A DNA stretch of 11,712 nucleotides, from positions 1 to 11,712 of the forward strand of contig JAFDIC010000076.1 of assembly GCA_019308525.1 (NCBI GenBank), in the 5' to 3' direction. Position numbers and translations under genes: made by a program. The stretch comes from Deltaproteobacteria bacterium. GTDB lineage: Bacteria > Desulfobacterota > DSM-4660 > Desulfatiglandales > HGW-15. This document shows positions 1 to 8,555 of the stretch, piece by piece; positions within the stretch are counted from its first letter, which is position 1, and each line of letters begins with the position of its first letter. The notes beneath the pieces are model-generated. The model made no database searches. It was not told the origin of the DNA and worked only from the letters and a program-made list of their open reading frames with translations.

Positions 1-2
1 TA

Positions 3-821
3 GACCAAAAGCTAGCGAGCCTGAGAAGTTGCGCGAGGATCCTCGGAGCCGAGATATTCGGGGCTGACACACATACCCGGGAGGATTTTGCAGCCTGCGC
101 CAGGGAGGCGGCAGAGAAATGTGACGTCCTCGTGGTGGCTGGCGGAGATGGCACCTTTTCAGATGTCATAAACGCCGTAGATACGAGACGGAATCCCGTA
201 GCCTATCTCCCCTTTGGAAGCGGAAATTCCCTGAGGTATGCCCTGGGGTGCAAGGGTAATCTGGCAGCTATTGCAAACCGTATACTTAAGGGAAGTATAA
301 GGAGCTACGACCTGATTATATGTGACAATAGGAGACGTGCCTTTATGGTCTCAGTGGGTCTGGAGGGTACCGTCCTGAAGCTGAGGAAAAGGTACCTTGC
401 CCGGGGTACTACCGGTCTCTCGGCCTACCTGAAGTCCGCCTTGAGGGCCTACTTCAAGCATTATCAAAGATTGAAGATGAAGGCTTGCTGGGATGGAGCA
501 TCCGCTGTGTTTGATAAGGTCCTGACATTGATGATCTTCAAACAGCCCTATTATGGATACGGCATGAGAATAATCCCCAGGGCACGTTTCGACGACGGAA
601 AGCTCCACGTTCTCTGCGCCACCTCGGGCCTCATCTTATCTCTGATCGGAGTCGGGCTCTCCTTTCTTTCCGGCAACCCCACGGGGCGCTATTTTGCTGC
701 CAGCAGGTTGTCCCTGCACCTGGATATGCCGACTTTACTCCAGGTCGACGGCAACGAGGCATGGACAAGTGATACCTTCTCTTTTTCCGTAGCCCCCGGA
801 GCCCTGAGGATCAAGTGTTGA
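3..821 (+). CDS. Diacylglycerol/lipid kinase family protein, 5' end outside window
   Basis: This frame is open from the first complete codon to the TGA at 819-821, giving 272 visible residues, so the true start lies to the left of the window. The ATP-binding signature of the DAGK catalytic fold is visible as VAGGDGTFSDVINAV (GGDGT at visible residues 47-51), followed by the second nucleotide-loop motif PFGSGNSLRYALG. The C-terminal beta domain typical of YegS/BmrU/DgkB-like kinases is present and ends with the family-like LLQVDGNEAW...VAPGALRIKC. Known members phosphorylate diacylglycerol, sphingoid or related lipids at the cytoplasmic membrane; the substrate cannot be told from the sequence. 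The loop reads GSGN where many relatives have GTAN, which is conservative. The gene converges on waaA with 113 bp between the stops. A GTG at 132 could be read as a start, but that would remove the conserved N-terminal strands, so I reject it. Confidence 0.85.
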   Translation, partial: DQKLASLRSCARILGAEIFGADTHTREDFAACAREAAEKCDVLVVAGGDGTFSDVINAVDTRRNPVAYLPFGSGNSLRYALGCKGNLAAIANRILKGSIRSYDLIICDNRRRAFMVSVGLEGTVLKLRKRYLARGTTGLSAYLKSALRAYFKHYQRLKMKACWDGASAVFDKVLTLMIFKQPYYGYGMRIIPRARFDDGKLHVLCATSGLILSLIGVGLSFLSGNPTGRYFAASRLSLHLDMPTLLQVDGNEAWTSDTFSFSVAPGALRIKC

Positions 822-934
822 CGAGCTGTTGCCCGAAGCCTTTCCATTGCACTCGTCTAGCGGCAAAGAGCATTCACGGTATTTGCTTTTGTGGTCCCCG
901 GGGGTCTGAGCAGAAATCAAGGCACTTTCTGAGC

Positions 935-2227
935 CTAATCGGCCGGGGGAATAAGGGAGGCAATTTCCTCCATCACGCGATCAATTGCACCCCTGTTCCT
1001 TTCAACGAAACCACGCGCCGCTTTTCCCATGCTCATCATTTCTCCAGGGCTGGACAGAAGACGCCTCATCTCCTGGATGAGGCGTCCCAGGCCCTCGACC
1101 ATTCGTCCGCCGCCCGATTCCTCCAGTGAGCAGGCCATGAGCTCAAAGTCCTCCGTGTGAGGTCCGAAAAGAACAGGGCAACCCAGGCTGGCCGGCTCCA
1201 GCAGGTTATGCCCGCCCTCAGGGACCAGACTTCCTCCCACAAAGCTCACTGATGCTATGCCGTAGATGCGTTCCAGTTCCCCCAGGGTATTGAGAACAAG
1301 GACATCGTAGGGTCCCATATTTTGCCTTAACTGTGTTCTGAGTACGGTTTTGAATCCCTTTTCAGCGCTCAGTTTCTCCACCTCAACCGAACGCTCTATC
1401 CTTCTCGGCGCGATAATCAAGCGCAAACGAGGAAAGCCCTTACGGAGACTACGAAAGGCTTCCAGGACAATATCTTCTTCCCCTTCGTGTGTGCTCCCCG
1501 CCACCCAAACCTCATCCCGGGAACCAATACTCAACCTCTCAAGCCAATTCTTGCGCTCACCCTCTTCCATGGCCGCCCATTCCCTATCAAACTTTATGTT
1601 CCCGGATACCCTTATTTTGGCAATGTCCACTCCAGCGGACGTCAATCTCCTCATGTCCAGCTCGGTTTGTACCAGACAGCGCTCCATGGGCTGGTACATC
1701 AACCTGGCTATCCGTCTGAATCTCAAGTATGACTTGTGGGTGCGAGGCGAAATACGGCAGTTGACCATTACCGTACGGACATTTCTCTTCTTGAGGTTGT
1801 TGATCAGGCCCGGCCAAATGTCGGTTTCCACCAGGACAAATATGGATGGCCTTATATATTTTACGAGCCGTCTCCTTGTCCACCAGAAGTCCAGGGGCAT
1901 CGTGAAAAGAGCGGCAACGTATTCCGCCGCTTCCCTTTGCGCCACCTCCATCCCTTGTCTTGTTGTTACTGTCAAGACTATCTCTTTTTGGGGGTAGAGT
2001 CTGTGTACGGCCTTGAGGAGGGGTATGGCCGAAAGCACCTCCCCTACGGAAAGGGCATGTATCCAGAAGCTTCCCTGTTTTGGTCGATGGGCCGGGAATT
2101 TCATGCCTAACCTCTCGGAAAGCCTCTGGCGACCACTGAGCAGCAAGGCCGGGAGAATTACCGGCATCAAGAGTGTCCAAAAGGCATTGTACATCAAAAG
2201 AAGAATATCGATCTTTTTGGATTGCAT
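935..2227 (-). CDS. waaA: 3-deoxy-D-manno-octulosonic acid (Kdo) transferase
   Basis: This 430-residue protein matches WaaA/KdtA, which transfers Kdo from CMP-Kdo to the lipid A precursor at the inner face of the cytoplasmic membrane. An N-terminal hydrophobic segment (about residues 8-30) would anchor it. The acceptor-side motif SERLG follows, and by analogy with characterised WaaA its Glu38 is the likely catalytic base. Then come IHALSVGEVLSAIPL (about 56-70), VETDIWPGLI (about 133-142), SGNIKFD (about 208-214), AGSTHEGEED (about 243-252) and FVGGSLVPEGGHNLLEPA (about 329-346), the last resembling the donor-binding region of GT-B enzymes. The length is normal for the family. It begins 45 bp after the ntrY-like gene and is probably the last gene of the minus-strand block. 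The ATG at 2227 has no good Shine-Dalgarno; an alternative ATG at 2194 (Met12) also lacks one. Whether one or two Kdo residues are added cannot be read from sequence. Confidence 0.93.
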   Translation of the reverse strand: MQSKKIDILLLMYNAFWTLLMPVILPALLLSGRQRLSERLGMKFPAHRPKQGSFWIHALSVGEVLSAIPLLKAVHRLYPQKEIVLTVTTRQGMEVAQREAAEYVAALFTMPLDFWWTRRRLVKYIRPSIFVLVETDIWPGLINNLKKRNVRTVMVNCRISPRTHKSYLRFRRIARLMYQPMERCLVQTELDMRRLTSAGVDIAKIRVSGNIKFDREWAAMEEGERKNWLERLSIGSRDEVWVAGSTHEGEEDIVLEAFRSLRKGFPRLRLIIAPRRIERSVEVEKLSAEKGFKTVLRTQLRQNMGPYDVLVLNTLGELERIYGIASVSFVGGSLVPEGGHNLLEPASLGCPVLFGPHTEDFELMACSLEESGGGRMVEGLGRLIQEMRRLLSSPGEMMSMGKAARGFVERNRGAIDRVMEEIASLIPPAD

Positions 2228-2272
2228 TTCAATGTGAGGGTATCGGTATGGGGCGACCTGTTACAGACAGCT

Positions 2273-4525
2273 TCAAACAAATCTCTTCCGAGTCACTCCT
2301 GCCGGAAGTTCAATGGTAAACCTGGTGCCCTTCGGCTGAATATCTTCCACCTTGATGTTACCCTTGTGTTCGCTTACTATCGTACTGACAATAGCCAGTC
2401 CCAGTCCCGTCCCCTGTTTCTTGGTGGAAAAATAGGGTTCAAAAAGCCTGTCCTTGTGATCCGGAGAGATGCCTTTCCCATTGTCCGTTATGGATATGCG
2501 CACCACGTCCACGTCCTTGTCATGCGCAAGATCCACTACCACTTCACCATCGCCGTCAACAGCATCGACGGCATTGTCCAGGATATTGATCACGGCTCTT
2601 TTTACCTGTTCCCTGTCCACTTCTATCAGCAGCGCCTCTGCCGGCCGTCTAAACACGACCTTTACCCCCTTCCGGGCTTCCCGGTAGAGGCTCACGGCCT
2701 CTTCTATGATCCGGTTGATATCATTGGGCCTCGGGTTGGATGCTGGCATCCTCGCAAAACTCGAAAACTCATTGACCAAATGTTTCAATTCCTCGACCTG
2801 GCTGATTATCATGTCCGTGCACTCATCAAAGACCTTCCCATCATGTTTACCGATCTTATCCCTGTATTTCCTCTTCAGGCGTTGTGCCGAAAGCTGTATC
2901 GGCGTCAATGGATTCTTGACTTCATGTGCTATCCGTCTTGCGACCTCTCTCCACGCAGCCATCCTTTGTGCCCTCTCCATCTCTGTAAGGTCTTCAAGGA
3001 CGGCCACAAGCCCTAGATACCTTCCTCTCTCATCACGGAGAATATTGAGAGAAACGAGCAGGGTCAGGGTCTTGTTGCTTACGGAGAGCCTTACCTGCCG
3101 CCTCATGGCGCCTTTCATGGATAAGCTTCGGTCCCCGAGAAACTGCCTTATCATCTTGATGTGTTCTTTGCCAATGAAATCCTTGTAATACCTTCCTATT
3201 ATCTTTTTCCCATCTACGCTTAGCATTTTTTTTTTTTTTTTTTTAATGGTCGTAATGATACCTCTGGCATCGGCCGATACCACACCAGCGGCTACATTGG
3301 CCAGCACGGTTTCCATGTATAACCTTCTTTGCTCCAACTCCAGATTGCTCTTGATCAATTCCCTGTTGGCTTCTTCAAGCCTTGCCTTGCTCTGCCTCAA
3401 ATCAGCGGTCATTCTGTTGAAGGAATTCACAAGGACCCCTATCTCATCCCTGGCCTCAAGATCAATATGGAAATCATAGTCCCCGGCTGCAATCCGCTTA
3501 GTGCCCTCTGCCAGCTCCTGGATTGGGATAGTAATTCCCTTTGACAGGTAGAAACCGAACCATACGGATGAGAAGATGATCAACAGAGTCACGATGGAAA
3601 GGATAATGATATGAGTAAATTTTATCGGCTTTTTCAACATCTTGAATTGCTTGTATTCCTCAAGGCCCCTTGCGAGGGTGTTCAGTTTATTGACAAAGGC
3701 CCCTGGTATGAATTTCTCGAAAACTATGAGACCCACCACGGCCTTGGATTCCGTCCTGGAGAAAACAGGCACTATCCCTACAACCAGGTCTCCATGAGCG
3801 GAAGATTGAATATCTCTTATGTCGGTGCCCTTTTCAAAACTTTTCCGCAGAATCTCTTCGCTGGGATTCTTGAAAGGGCTCAGATCTATACCGTCATCCT
3901 GAGACACAGCCCTTAAGGCCATCCTTTTGGAGAATAGCTTTACGGATGCCAGGCTGTATTCCAGCCTCTTTTCCGCAATGAATTTTTCTACCTCTTCCTT
4001 GCGGCTCTTCAGCATATAGCCATGGTATGTTATGAGGCGGCTTAGATTGTTCCCAAATACAATGATTTCATCGGCGACTTCCTCGTAAAAGTCCTGACCC
4101 ACTTCCAGGGAATTCTTGAGAGATTTTTCTATGGGGAGATTGAACCAGTATTCTATCGATGTGGCTATGAACTGAACGGAGACGAAAAAAAGGATTATCG
4201 TGGGGACCAGGGACAATGTAACAAAGGCCATAACCAGCTTGGTCCTGAGCCTTGCTCCCATGATCCCCTTTTTTCTTTCAAATATCAATTTTACAAGGTT
4301 TCTTACTGTGAGGTACAGGAGCAGCAACAGCAAGATAACATTGAGATTTATGAGCGCAAAAATGAGTATGCTGTTGGATCTGGGCAGGCCTAGACCGAAG
4401 TCGAAGATGGTGCTCAGGAGATAGGTGGTCAAGAGGGGAATCAGGATCATAAGGGCGATGATGATGTACCTTTCCCTTCGCCTTCTCAACAAATCTGCCT
4501 TCCTGGCTTCCTCGTAGAGTTCCAT
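2273..4525 (-). CDS. ntrY: NtrY-like membrane sensor histidine kinase
   Basis: This 750-residue sensor kinase has the NtrY layout. There are hydrophobic segments at about 20-42, 52-75 and 95-120, an extracytoplasmic sensor region at about 125-300, a fourth membrane helix at about 303-327, then a HAMP linker (about 325-380) and a coiled region. A PAS domain (about 400-510) leads into the HisKA domain with the H-box RIAHEVKNPLTPIQL, phospho-acceptor His534. The HATPase domain shows the N-box INILDNAVDAV (Asn647 and Asn651), the G1 box DNGKG (681-685), FEPYFSTK and the G2 box GTGLGL (705-710), so the catalytic residues look intact. It starts 6 bp after the DUF4390 gene, a pairing known in proteobacteria. 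The usual partner NtrX (sigma54-type response regulator) is not beside it. Oddly, residues 428-433 are six lysines encoded by a 19-A tract in the PAS domain. The signal sensed is unknown, and a nitrogen role is not shown by context. Confidence 0.9.
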   Translation of the reverse strand: MELYEEARKADLLRRRRERYIIIALMILIPLLTTYLLSTIFDFGLGLPRSNSILIFALINLNVILLLLLLYLTVRNLVKLIFERKKGIMGARLRTKLVMAFVTLSLVPTIILFFVSVQFIATSIEYWFNLPIEKSLKNSLEVGQDFYEEVADEIIVFGNNLSRLITYHGYMLKSRKEEVEKFIAEKRLEYSLASVKLFSKRMALRAVSQDDGIDLSPFKNPSEEILRKSFEKGTDIRDIQSSAHGDLVVGIVPVFSRTESKAVVGLIVFEKFIPGAFVNKLNTLARGLEEYKQFKMLKKPIKFTHIIILSIVTLLIIFSSVWFGFYLSKGITIPIQELAEGTKRIAAGDYDFHIDLEARDEIGVLVNSFNRMTADLRQSKARLEEANRELIKSNLELEQRRLYMETVLANVAAGVVSADARGIITTIKKKKKKMLSVDGKKIIGRYYKDFIGKEHIKMIRQFLGDRSLSMKGAMRRQVRLSVSNKTLTLLVSLNILRDERGRYLGLVAVLEDLTEMERAQRMAAWREVARRIAHEVKNPLTPIQLSAQRLKRKYRDKIGKHDGKVFDECTDMIISQVEELKHLVNEFSSFARMPASNPRPNDINRIIEEAVSLYREARKGVKVVFRRPAEALLIEVDREQVKRAVINILDNAVDAVDGDGEVVVDLAHDKDVDVVRISITDNGKGISPDHKDRLFEPYFSTKKQGTGLGLAIVSTIVSEHKGNIKVEDIQPKGTRFTIELPAGVTRKRFV
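3226..3244 (-). repeat. 19-base poly(A) tract (poly(T) on + strand) inside the ntrY-like PAS domain
   Basis: Nineteen consecutive T residues on the + strand read as 19 A residues in the kinase mRNA. They encode six AAA lysines (residues 428-433) plus the A of the next ATG (Met434). The frame is kept on both sides: ITTI precedes it and MLSVDGKK follows. Loss of one A would give Cys then a TAA stop directly after the lysines. Gain of one A gives about 64 unrelated codons and then TGA. Either change would leave the membrane and HAMP part without the kinase part. No other homopolymer in the window comes close; the next longest I noticed are 7-8 bases. Confidence 0.97.
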
Positions 4526-4531
4526 GACCCC

Positions 4532-5098
4532 TTAATACCTGAAGTCGATCTGATACCAGTCAGTCTCGAAGTCCCACAGGGACAGAAAAAAGAGGATATT
4601 GTGCAAATACAGGGGAAGTTTTATCTTATCAAGTTCGGCCATCATCTTGAGGCGATACCGCTTCCCTTTGACCAAGGAGTTCAGTGATACGACCCTGAGA
4701 TCTTCCACGGTCGCCATTATCTTTTTTGCTTCTTCAAAATCTTTGGTATATATCATCTCATTATCTTTTTCAGATAGTCTGAGCTCATAGACCCTTTTCA
4801 GGTTGTCATACTTTATGCTGTGTCTTACTTGCACCTCGGCCAGCTTCTTGTTCCACAACACCTTCCTCCTTTCATAGAGCTTCGCGAAGAATGTGAAGGT
4901 GGTCTCGATACCATTTTCAATGGCCCTTATCATCTCGTCTGTAAAACAGTCCTTTACAGTGAAGTATACAATCAGGTGTTCGTCGGAGTTAGTCATCACT
5001 ACGTCAGTGAGGAACGCCTTTTCCGCCCACACCCCCTGTATAAGTAGAAGGTTGAGGAGCGAAATGATGACAATTGTGCCTAAGATCTTCTTTCTCAT
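4532..5098 (-). CDS. DUF4390 domain protein, probably exported
   Basis: This 188-residue protein begins with a clear signal-peptide-like segment: basic MRKK, a hydrophobic core (about residues 6-20), and a plausible cleavage near GVWA|EKAF at about residue 25. The rest is a single small domain that I recognise as DUF4390 from its overall pattern: an early strand with VVMTNSDEHLIVYFTVKDCF, a central region rich in charged helices, and a C-terminal LWDFETDWYQIDFRY. DUF4390 genes commonly sit directly upstream of ntrY-type kinases, and here the stop is only 6 bp before the kinase ATG, so co-translation is likely. A role as periplasmic accessory or sensing partner of the kinase is inference; no biochemical function is established to my knowledge. 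An AAAGGA lies almost against the ATG, closer than is usual for a ribosome binding site. It lies 24 bp after alaC. Confidence 0.82.
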   Translation of the reverse strand: MRKKILGTIVIISLLNLLLIQGVWAEKAFLTDVVMTNSDEHLIVYFTVKDCFTDEMIRAIENGIETTFTFFAKLYERRKVLWNKKLAEVQVRHSIKYDNLKRVYELRLSEKDNEMIYTKDFEEAKKIMATVEDLRVVSLNSLVKGKRYRLKMMAELDKIKLPLYLHNILFFLSLWDFETDWYQIDFRY

Positions 5099-5122
5099 AT
5101 CCTTTGATATGGCGATCTCCGC

Positions 5123-6292
5123 CTAGAGGATCTTCTTTATCCCTCTGACGGCCTGCCTGATACGATGGGGGTTCTCGACAAGTGCGAACCTTACATAGTC
5201 ATCCCCGTATTCGCCAAAACCAATTCCAGGGGATACGGCGACCTTTGCCGTCTTTATGAGCATTTTTGAAAACTCCACGGAGCCCATCTTGAGATACTGG
5301 TCAGGTATCCTTGCCCATACAAACATGGTACCCCTGGGCTTTTCAATGTACCAGCCTATCCTGTTGAGGCCGTCCACCAATACATCCCGCCTCTTCCGAT
5401 ACTCTTCCACTATTTCCTGGACGCAATCATCGGGGCCCTTCAGGGCTATGATGGCGGCTATTTGGATCGGCTGGAAAATGCCGTAGTCGAGGTAGCTCTT
5501 CAACCTCATCAAGGCCTCTATGAGTTTTGGGTTCCCCACGCAGAAGCCGACCCTCCATCCTGCCATTGAGTAGCTTTTCGACATGCTGAATATCTCCACT
5601 CCTATTTCCTTGGCCCCGGGGACCTGCATAAAGCTGGGGGGCCTATACCCGTCGTAGACTAGGTCGGCATAAGCAAAGTCGTGGATTACTATGATCTTGT
5701 GCTCCGTGCAAAAACCGACGATCTTTTCAAAGAAGGCCCGATCCACTACCGCCGTGGTAGGATTGTGTGGGTAAGATATGATCAACATCTTCGGATTCGG
5801 CCATGTCTGCTTTGTCGCCGTCAGCAGGTCTTCTATAAAATCCCTGTCAGGGCCTATAGGTATACTCCTAACATCTCCCCCTGCTATTATCGCCGAGTAA
5901 GGATGTATGGGATAAGTTGGATTTGGAGAAAACACTACGTCACCTGGGCTGACGGTTGCAAGAACCAAATGAGATAGTCCCTCTTTGGCCCCTATTGTGG
6001 CAACGGCCTCCCTGTCCGGATCGATTTCCACTTGGAACCTCCGCTTATACCACTGTGCTATGGCCTCTCTCAGGCTGGTAATGCCCGCTGAAGCGGAGTA
6101 TCTGTGATTCTTTCCTTTCCTTGCGGCCTCCAGCAGTTTATTCACTATGTGCTTGGGGGTAGGAATGTTTGGGTTGCCCATGCCCAGGTCAATGATATCC
6201 TCTCCCTTGCGCCTATACTCCATCTTCAACGTATCTACAACCTTGAACACATAAGGCGGCAGCCTGCCTATCCGCTGAAACTCTCCGATCAT
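5123..6292 (-). CDS. alaC: Alanine aminotransferase, AlaC/YfdZ type (PLP class I)
   Basis: The 389-residue product closely resembles E. coli AlaC along its whole length. Shared stretches include [10 protein letters not shown] near the N-terminus, [16 protein letters not shown], the AlaC-like [50 protein letters not shown] and [21 protein letters not shown]. Expected fold-type I residues are visible: Asn177 in YPHNPTT, Asp205 and Tyr208, the PLP Schiff-base Lys239 in SMSKS, and substrate-carboxylate Arg368. The reaction would be reversible pyruvate/glutamate to alanine/2-oxoglutarate in the cytoplasm; the family also contains other specificities such as LL-DAP aminotransferase, but the match to AlaC is the better one. 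I choose the ATG at 6290-6292 because AGGAG sits 6 nt upstream and the resulting N-terminus has the family length. A longer reading from a TTG at 6349 adds 19 residues and has no ribosome binding site. Confidence 0.88.
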   Translation of the reverse strand: MIGEFQRIGRLPPYVFKVVDTLKMEYRRKGEDIIDLGMGNPNIPTPKHIVNKLLEAARKGKNHRYSASAGITSLREAIAQWYKRRFQVEIDPDREAVATIGAKEGLSHLVLATVSPGDVVFSPNPTYPIHPYSAIIAGGDVRSIPIGPDRDFIEDLLTATKQTWPNPKMLIISYPHNPTTAVVDRAFFEKIVGFCTEHKIIVIHDFAYADLVYDGYRPPSFMQVPGAKEIGVEIFSMSKSYSMAGWRVGFCVGNPKLIEALMRLKSYLDYGIFQPIQIAAIIALKGPDDCVQEIVEEYRKRRDVLVDGLNRIGWYIEKPRGTMFVWARIPDQYLKMGSVEFSKMLIKTAKVAVSPGIGFGEYGDDYVRFALVENPHRIRQAVRGIKKIL

Positions 6293-6303
6293 CTTCTGCT
6301 CCT
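6293..6303 (-). promoter_or_regulatory. Ribosome binding site of alaC
   Basis: Read on the minus strand, the sequence just before the ATG at 6292 is AGGAGCAGAAG, a strong AGGAG Shine-Dalgarno with a 6-nt spacer. This decides the alaC start in favour of 6292 over the upstream TTG at 6349. Confidence 0.8.
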
Positions 6304-6391
6304 GATTCTGGATATGGGGCACAGCACGAATCCCTGTCTTAAGCTGCAACAGCAGCCGCGTCGAGCACAGGATCGGACACTCGTCTTTCTC

Positions 6392-8542
6392 TTACAAATC
6401 TCCCGGCTTGACTAATAGGGTCTCCAGCAATGTCCTAAGGGGTCTACACGCGGGAGCTCGAAGTTTCGGGTCTGAATTCAGCAACTGCTCCACCTCTTCC
6501 CTTGCCCTCGCCAGGAGATCCGGCTCCTCCAGCATCTCCTGCAAATCCAACTCCCCGAGTCCCGATTGTTTAGTGCCGAAAAATTCCCCTTGACCCCTCA
6601 TTTCCAGGTCTTTTTGTGAAATTTCAAAACCGTCCTGTGATTCAGCAAATATTTTGAGTCGCTCCAGGCTGGGGCCCTTGATCCTCTCCGAAAGCATCAA
6701 GAAACATATTCCCCTCCCCTCGCCTCTTCCAACCCGTCCCCTCAATTGGTGAAGCTGTGCCAGACCGAAACGTTCGGGGTGCTCGATAATCATCACCTGG
6801 GCCTTTGGCGCATGAACCCCCACCTCTACCAGTGAAGTGCCTACGAGGAGGTCAATAAGGCCATTCCTGAAATCGCCCATGACATCTGCCATCCCTTCCG
6901 GTCTCATTCGCCCATGGACTAGACCTATCCGGAACCGAGGCGAAAGGAGCCCTCTGAGCCTGTCCGCCATTTGTTTGGCGCTCTTGATATCTTCTTCTTC
7001 CGAACCCTCTATCACGGGACATATCACAAAGGCCTGCCGCCCCGCTGCGAGCCTCTCAAGGAGTATTTCAAAAACCCACTTCTTTTTCTCCGGTCCTACC
7101 AGATAGGTCGCCGGGGTCTTGTAAGCCTTGGGGTGGTCCTTTATGACCGATATGTCCATATCCCCGTAAATCGCAAGGGCAAGGGTCCTGGGAATCGGGG
7201 TGGCGCTGATCACGAGTTGATGGAGAGAATCCCCTTTCATGTGCATCAGGGCCCTTTGCCTCACCCCGAATTTGTGCTGTTCATCTATTATTACCAACCC
7301 CAGCCTGGAATAGTTAACCTTGTATCCTGTCAGCACATGGGTCCCGATGATCAAATTATAACACCCTTTCCTAATTTTTTCATATATATCTTTTCTCTCT
7401 CTGGCCTTCAGTTTGCCCGTGAGCATTACCGGTCGAAGGCCCATCCTTCCTGAAAGGGCCGAAAAAAAATCAAAGTGCTGGTTTGCCAGGACCTGGGTGG
7501 GAACCATCAGCGCGACTTGTTCCCCGTTTTGAACGCATATGTATGCAGCAACCGCCGCTAGCACCGTCTTGCCGCAACCCACGTCTCCTATCACCAGACG
7601 GTTCATGGGAAATGGTCTTGCCAAGTCCTTTGCTATCTCCCCCATGGCCTTTTCCTGGTCAGTGGTCAATTCAAAGCCAAAAAACCTCCTGGCATCCTGC
7701 TTCAGCGCAGGGGGGACAGAATAGGCCTGGGCTCTCCTCTGTTTCCCGGACTTCTTGCTGTAGGCGAGGATCAACATGGCCAGGAAAAAGCGATCGAAAA
7801 CCAACCTCTTGTGAAACACCGTCTTCTTGGCATTGAGCAGGCCTATGTCACAATCTTTCGGCGGGAAATGAACACCTCTGAGGGCCTTGGCCAGACCCGG
7901 GAGACACAATCTTTTTCTTATGACCTCGGGCAGCGGGTCAACCAACTGCGGCAAACAGAGGTCCAGTGCCCTCCGAATTATGGATCTCAGCAGCTTGGGT
8001 GAAATACCTTCTATGGATGGGTACACGGGGTAAAACCCCAGTTTGCCTTCAGATGCACCGGCCTGGTATAACTCTATTTCCGGGTGATACACCCGTATCC
8101 TGCCCTGTTCCCCGAGGAAAGAGCCGTAAATGAGAAGATCTGTCCCTCTCCGGGAAAACTTTTGAAGGTATGGTTTCCGGTAATTGAACCATATGCATTC
8201 CACGTAAGCTCCAGCTTCTTCCATAAGAAGCTTGAATATTCTTTTGTGACCCGCCCCTAATATCTCTTCCTTACCGGATAGGACCTGGGCCCTTACCAAC
8301 CTGGGCCCCTGTCCCAGGGCCCATCCAAGGGGATAGATTCGTGTCCTGTCTTCATATCTTGAAGGGGCGAAAAACAGAAGATCAAGGATCGAAGTGATTC
8401 CCCTCTTTGCCATTGAGGAGGCCCTCTTGGGCCCGACCTGTTCCAGGCCAGTTAAAGGATCGCTGAGTCTTTGAACCTGTTTGAGCAAGGGGACGGGTTC
8501 TGTCTTTGTACTTCCAGATCTCGGGAGCCTCCCGGAAATCAT
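6392..8542 (-). CDS. recG: ATP-dependent DNA helicase RecG
   Basis: This 716-residue protein matches RecG, a monomeric superfamily 2 helicase that remodels stalled replication forks and Holliday junctions. The N-terminal part has GLEQVGPKRA and the RecG-like RYEDRTRIYPLG (about residues 62-73), followed by the OB-fold wedge domain (about 75-165). The helicase motifs are in order: Walker A GDVGCGKT (319-326), VPTQVLANQH, the DEQH box (420-423) followed by KFGVRQR, motif III SATPIPRTLAL (446-456), the RecG-typical VHGRM (542-546), and motif VI HQLRGRVGRG (598-607). The RecG C-terminal signature ISQKDLEMRGQGEFFGTKQSG is present. Length is normal. Motif V reads EVGVHAPKA where E. coli has EVGVDVPNA, and Walker A has Cys where E. 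coli has Ser; neither abolishes the core motifs. It starts 13 bp after a mini-ORF downstream of pcm, with only a weak GGAAAGG/GGCAGG upstream of the ATG. Its stop is 99 bp before alaC. Confidence 0.96.
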   Translation of the reverse strand: MISGRLPRSGSTKTEPVPLLKQVQRLSDPLTGLEQVGPKRASSMAKRGITSILDLLFFAPSRYEDRTRIYPLGWALGQGPRLVRAQVLSGKEEILGAGHKRIFKLLMEEAGAYVECIWFNYRKPYLQKFSRRGTDLLIYGSFLGEQGRIRVYHPEIELYQAGASEGKLGFYPVYPSIEGISPKLLRSIIRRALDLCLPQLVDPLPEVIRKRLCLPGLAKALRGVHFPPKDCDIGLLNAKKTVFHKRLVFDRFFLAMLILAYSKKSGKQRRAQAYSVPPALKQDARRFFGFELTTDQEKAMGEIAKDLARPFPMNRLVIGDVGCGKTVLAAVAAYICVQNGEQVALMVPTQVLANQHFDFFSALSGRMGLRPVMLTGKLKARERKDIYEKIRKGCYNLIIGTHVLTGYKVNYSRLGLVIIDEQHKFGVRQRALMHMKGDSLHQLVISATPIPRTLALAIYGDMDISVIKDHPKAYKTPATYLVGPEKKKWVFEILLERLAAGRQAFVICPVIEGSEEEDIKSAKQMADRLRGLLSPRFRIGLVHGRMRPEGMADVMGDFRNGLIDLLVGTSLVEVGVHAPKAQVMIIEHPERFGLAQLHQLRGRVGRGEGRGICFLMLSERIKGPSLERLKIFAESQDGFEISQKDLEMRGQGEFFGTKQSGLGELDLQEMLEEPDLLARAREEVEQLLNSDPKLRAPACRPLRTLLETLLVKPGDL

Positions 8543-8555
8543 CAGCCTGCCTTTC

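Noticed and set aside
911..931. Inverted repeat CAGAAA...TTTCTG between the convergent lipid kinase gene and waaA, considered as a terminator
   Set aside because: Only a 6-bp A/T-rich stem with a 9-nt loop and no T run on either strand; too weak to call. I see no other clear terminator in 822-934.
1350..1997. Open frames of up to 215 codons antisense to waaA
   Set aside because: They overlap conserved waaA motifs entirely, show low-complexity composition and resemble no family.
2222..3016. Long open frame on the + strand antisense to the ntrY-like gene (264 codons)
   Set aside because: It is fully antisense to the conserved HisKA/HATPase region, has no recognisable domain, and is explained as a shadow of codon bias in the real gene.
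6293..6391. Small stem GCTGC-TGTT-GCAGC in the recG-alaC gap
   Set aside because: Five base pairs without a T run; not distinguishable from chance. The gap otherwise shows only the alaC ribosome binding site.
7463..7470. Run of eight A (eight T in the recG strand), considered as a second slippage site
   Set aside because: It encodes ordinary residues (Phe-Phe in FDFFSA), and a run of this length is unremarkable; nothing links it to the 19-base tract.
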